A stretch of 64,000 bases of DNA from Temnopleurus reevesii (taxonomy: Eukaryota > Echinodermata > Echinoidea > Temnopleuroida > Temnopleuridae): NCBI GenBank assembly GCA_036244855.1, contig BQKZ01000055.1, positions 197,634 to 261,633 of the forward strand, given 5' to 3'; not shown here. The text below holds more notes on this DNA, generated by a model. That model saw only the letters and a list, made by a program, of their open reading frames with translations, did not search any database and was not told where the DNA came from. Within the stretch, counting starts at the first letter, position 1.

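Noticed and set aside
33546..64000. Regularly spaced similar segments reminiscent of a repeat array or CRISPR
   Set aside because: The regular units are diverged FN3 exons of about 300 bases with introns of varied length; no short identical repeats with spacers.

Overview
The window is animal nuclear DNA: AT-rich, with short exons in long introns, canonical GT-AG splice sites and retroelement debris. It is dominated by ONE gene on the minus strand. I could place 78 exons (positions 1401 to 64000), and every domain block sums to a multiple of three bases. Together they encode about 6,797 residues of a titin/twitchin-family giant muscle protein. Neither end of the gene is in the window: the most 5' exon is cut by the right edge, and the last exon seen ends in a good donor site at 1401. 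The repeats (CR1/L2-like retrotransposon end, tRNA-derived SINEs, tails of the type 'gcgctttataaat..attattatt') suggest a marine invertebrate, perhaps an echinoderm such as a sea urchin. That assignment is inference.

Layout in protein order, so from high to low coordinates. (1) 64000-33546: 38 fibronectin type III (FN3) domains in a row with no Ig domain between them, called F1 to F38 here, plus a 30-base microexon between F26 and F27. In the 5' half the domains follow a three-domain period, seen in exon fusions, domain length and sequence type. (2) 33140-24781: four Ig-FN3-FN3 repeats, the twitchin/projectin A-band pattern. (3) 24370-10924: Ig-Ig-FN3-FN3-FN3-Ig-Ig-FN3-FN3-Ig-Ig-FN3. (4) 10544-5533: a linker, a Ser/Thr kinase domain over six exons, and a basic regulatory tail resembling the tail of titin kinase. 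(5) 4983-1401: M-band-like Ig domains, with a charged insert between the first and second. Window total: 52 FN3, 13 Ig and 1 kinase.

From family knowledge, the FN3/Ig rod would lie along the myosin filament, the kinase would sit near the M-line as a mechanosensor or signalling unit, and the Ig domains after it would anchor the protein in the M-band. Most domains are single exons with phase 1 introns on both sides, so they can be skipped or duplicated in frame.

The introns hold a reverse-transcriptase 3' fragment at the left edge, two tRNA-type SINEs, two small inverted-repeat elements, a probable actin pseudogene fragment, two decayed copies of a neighbouring exon, simple repeats, and two single-N positions, one of them beside a 96-bp perfect direct duplication. 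I see no rRNA, functional tRNA, CRISPR array or second protein-coding host gene.
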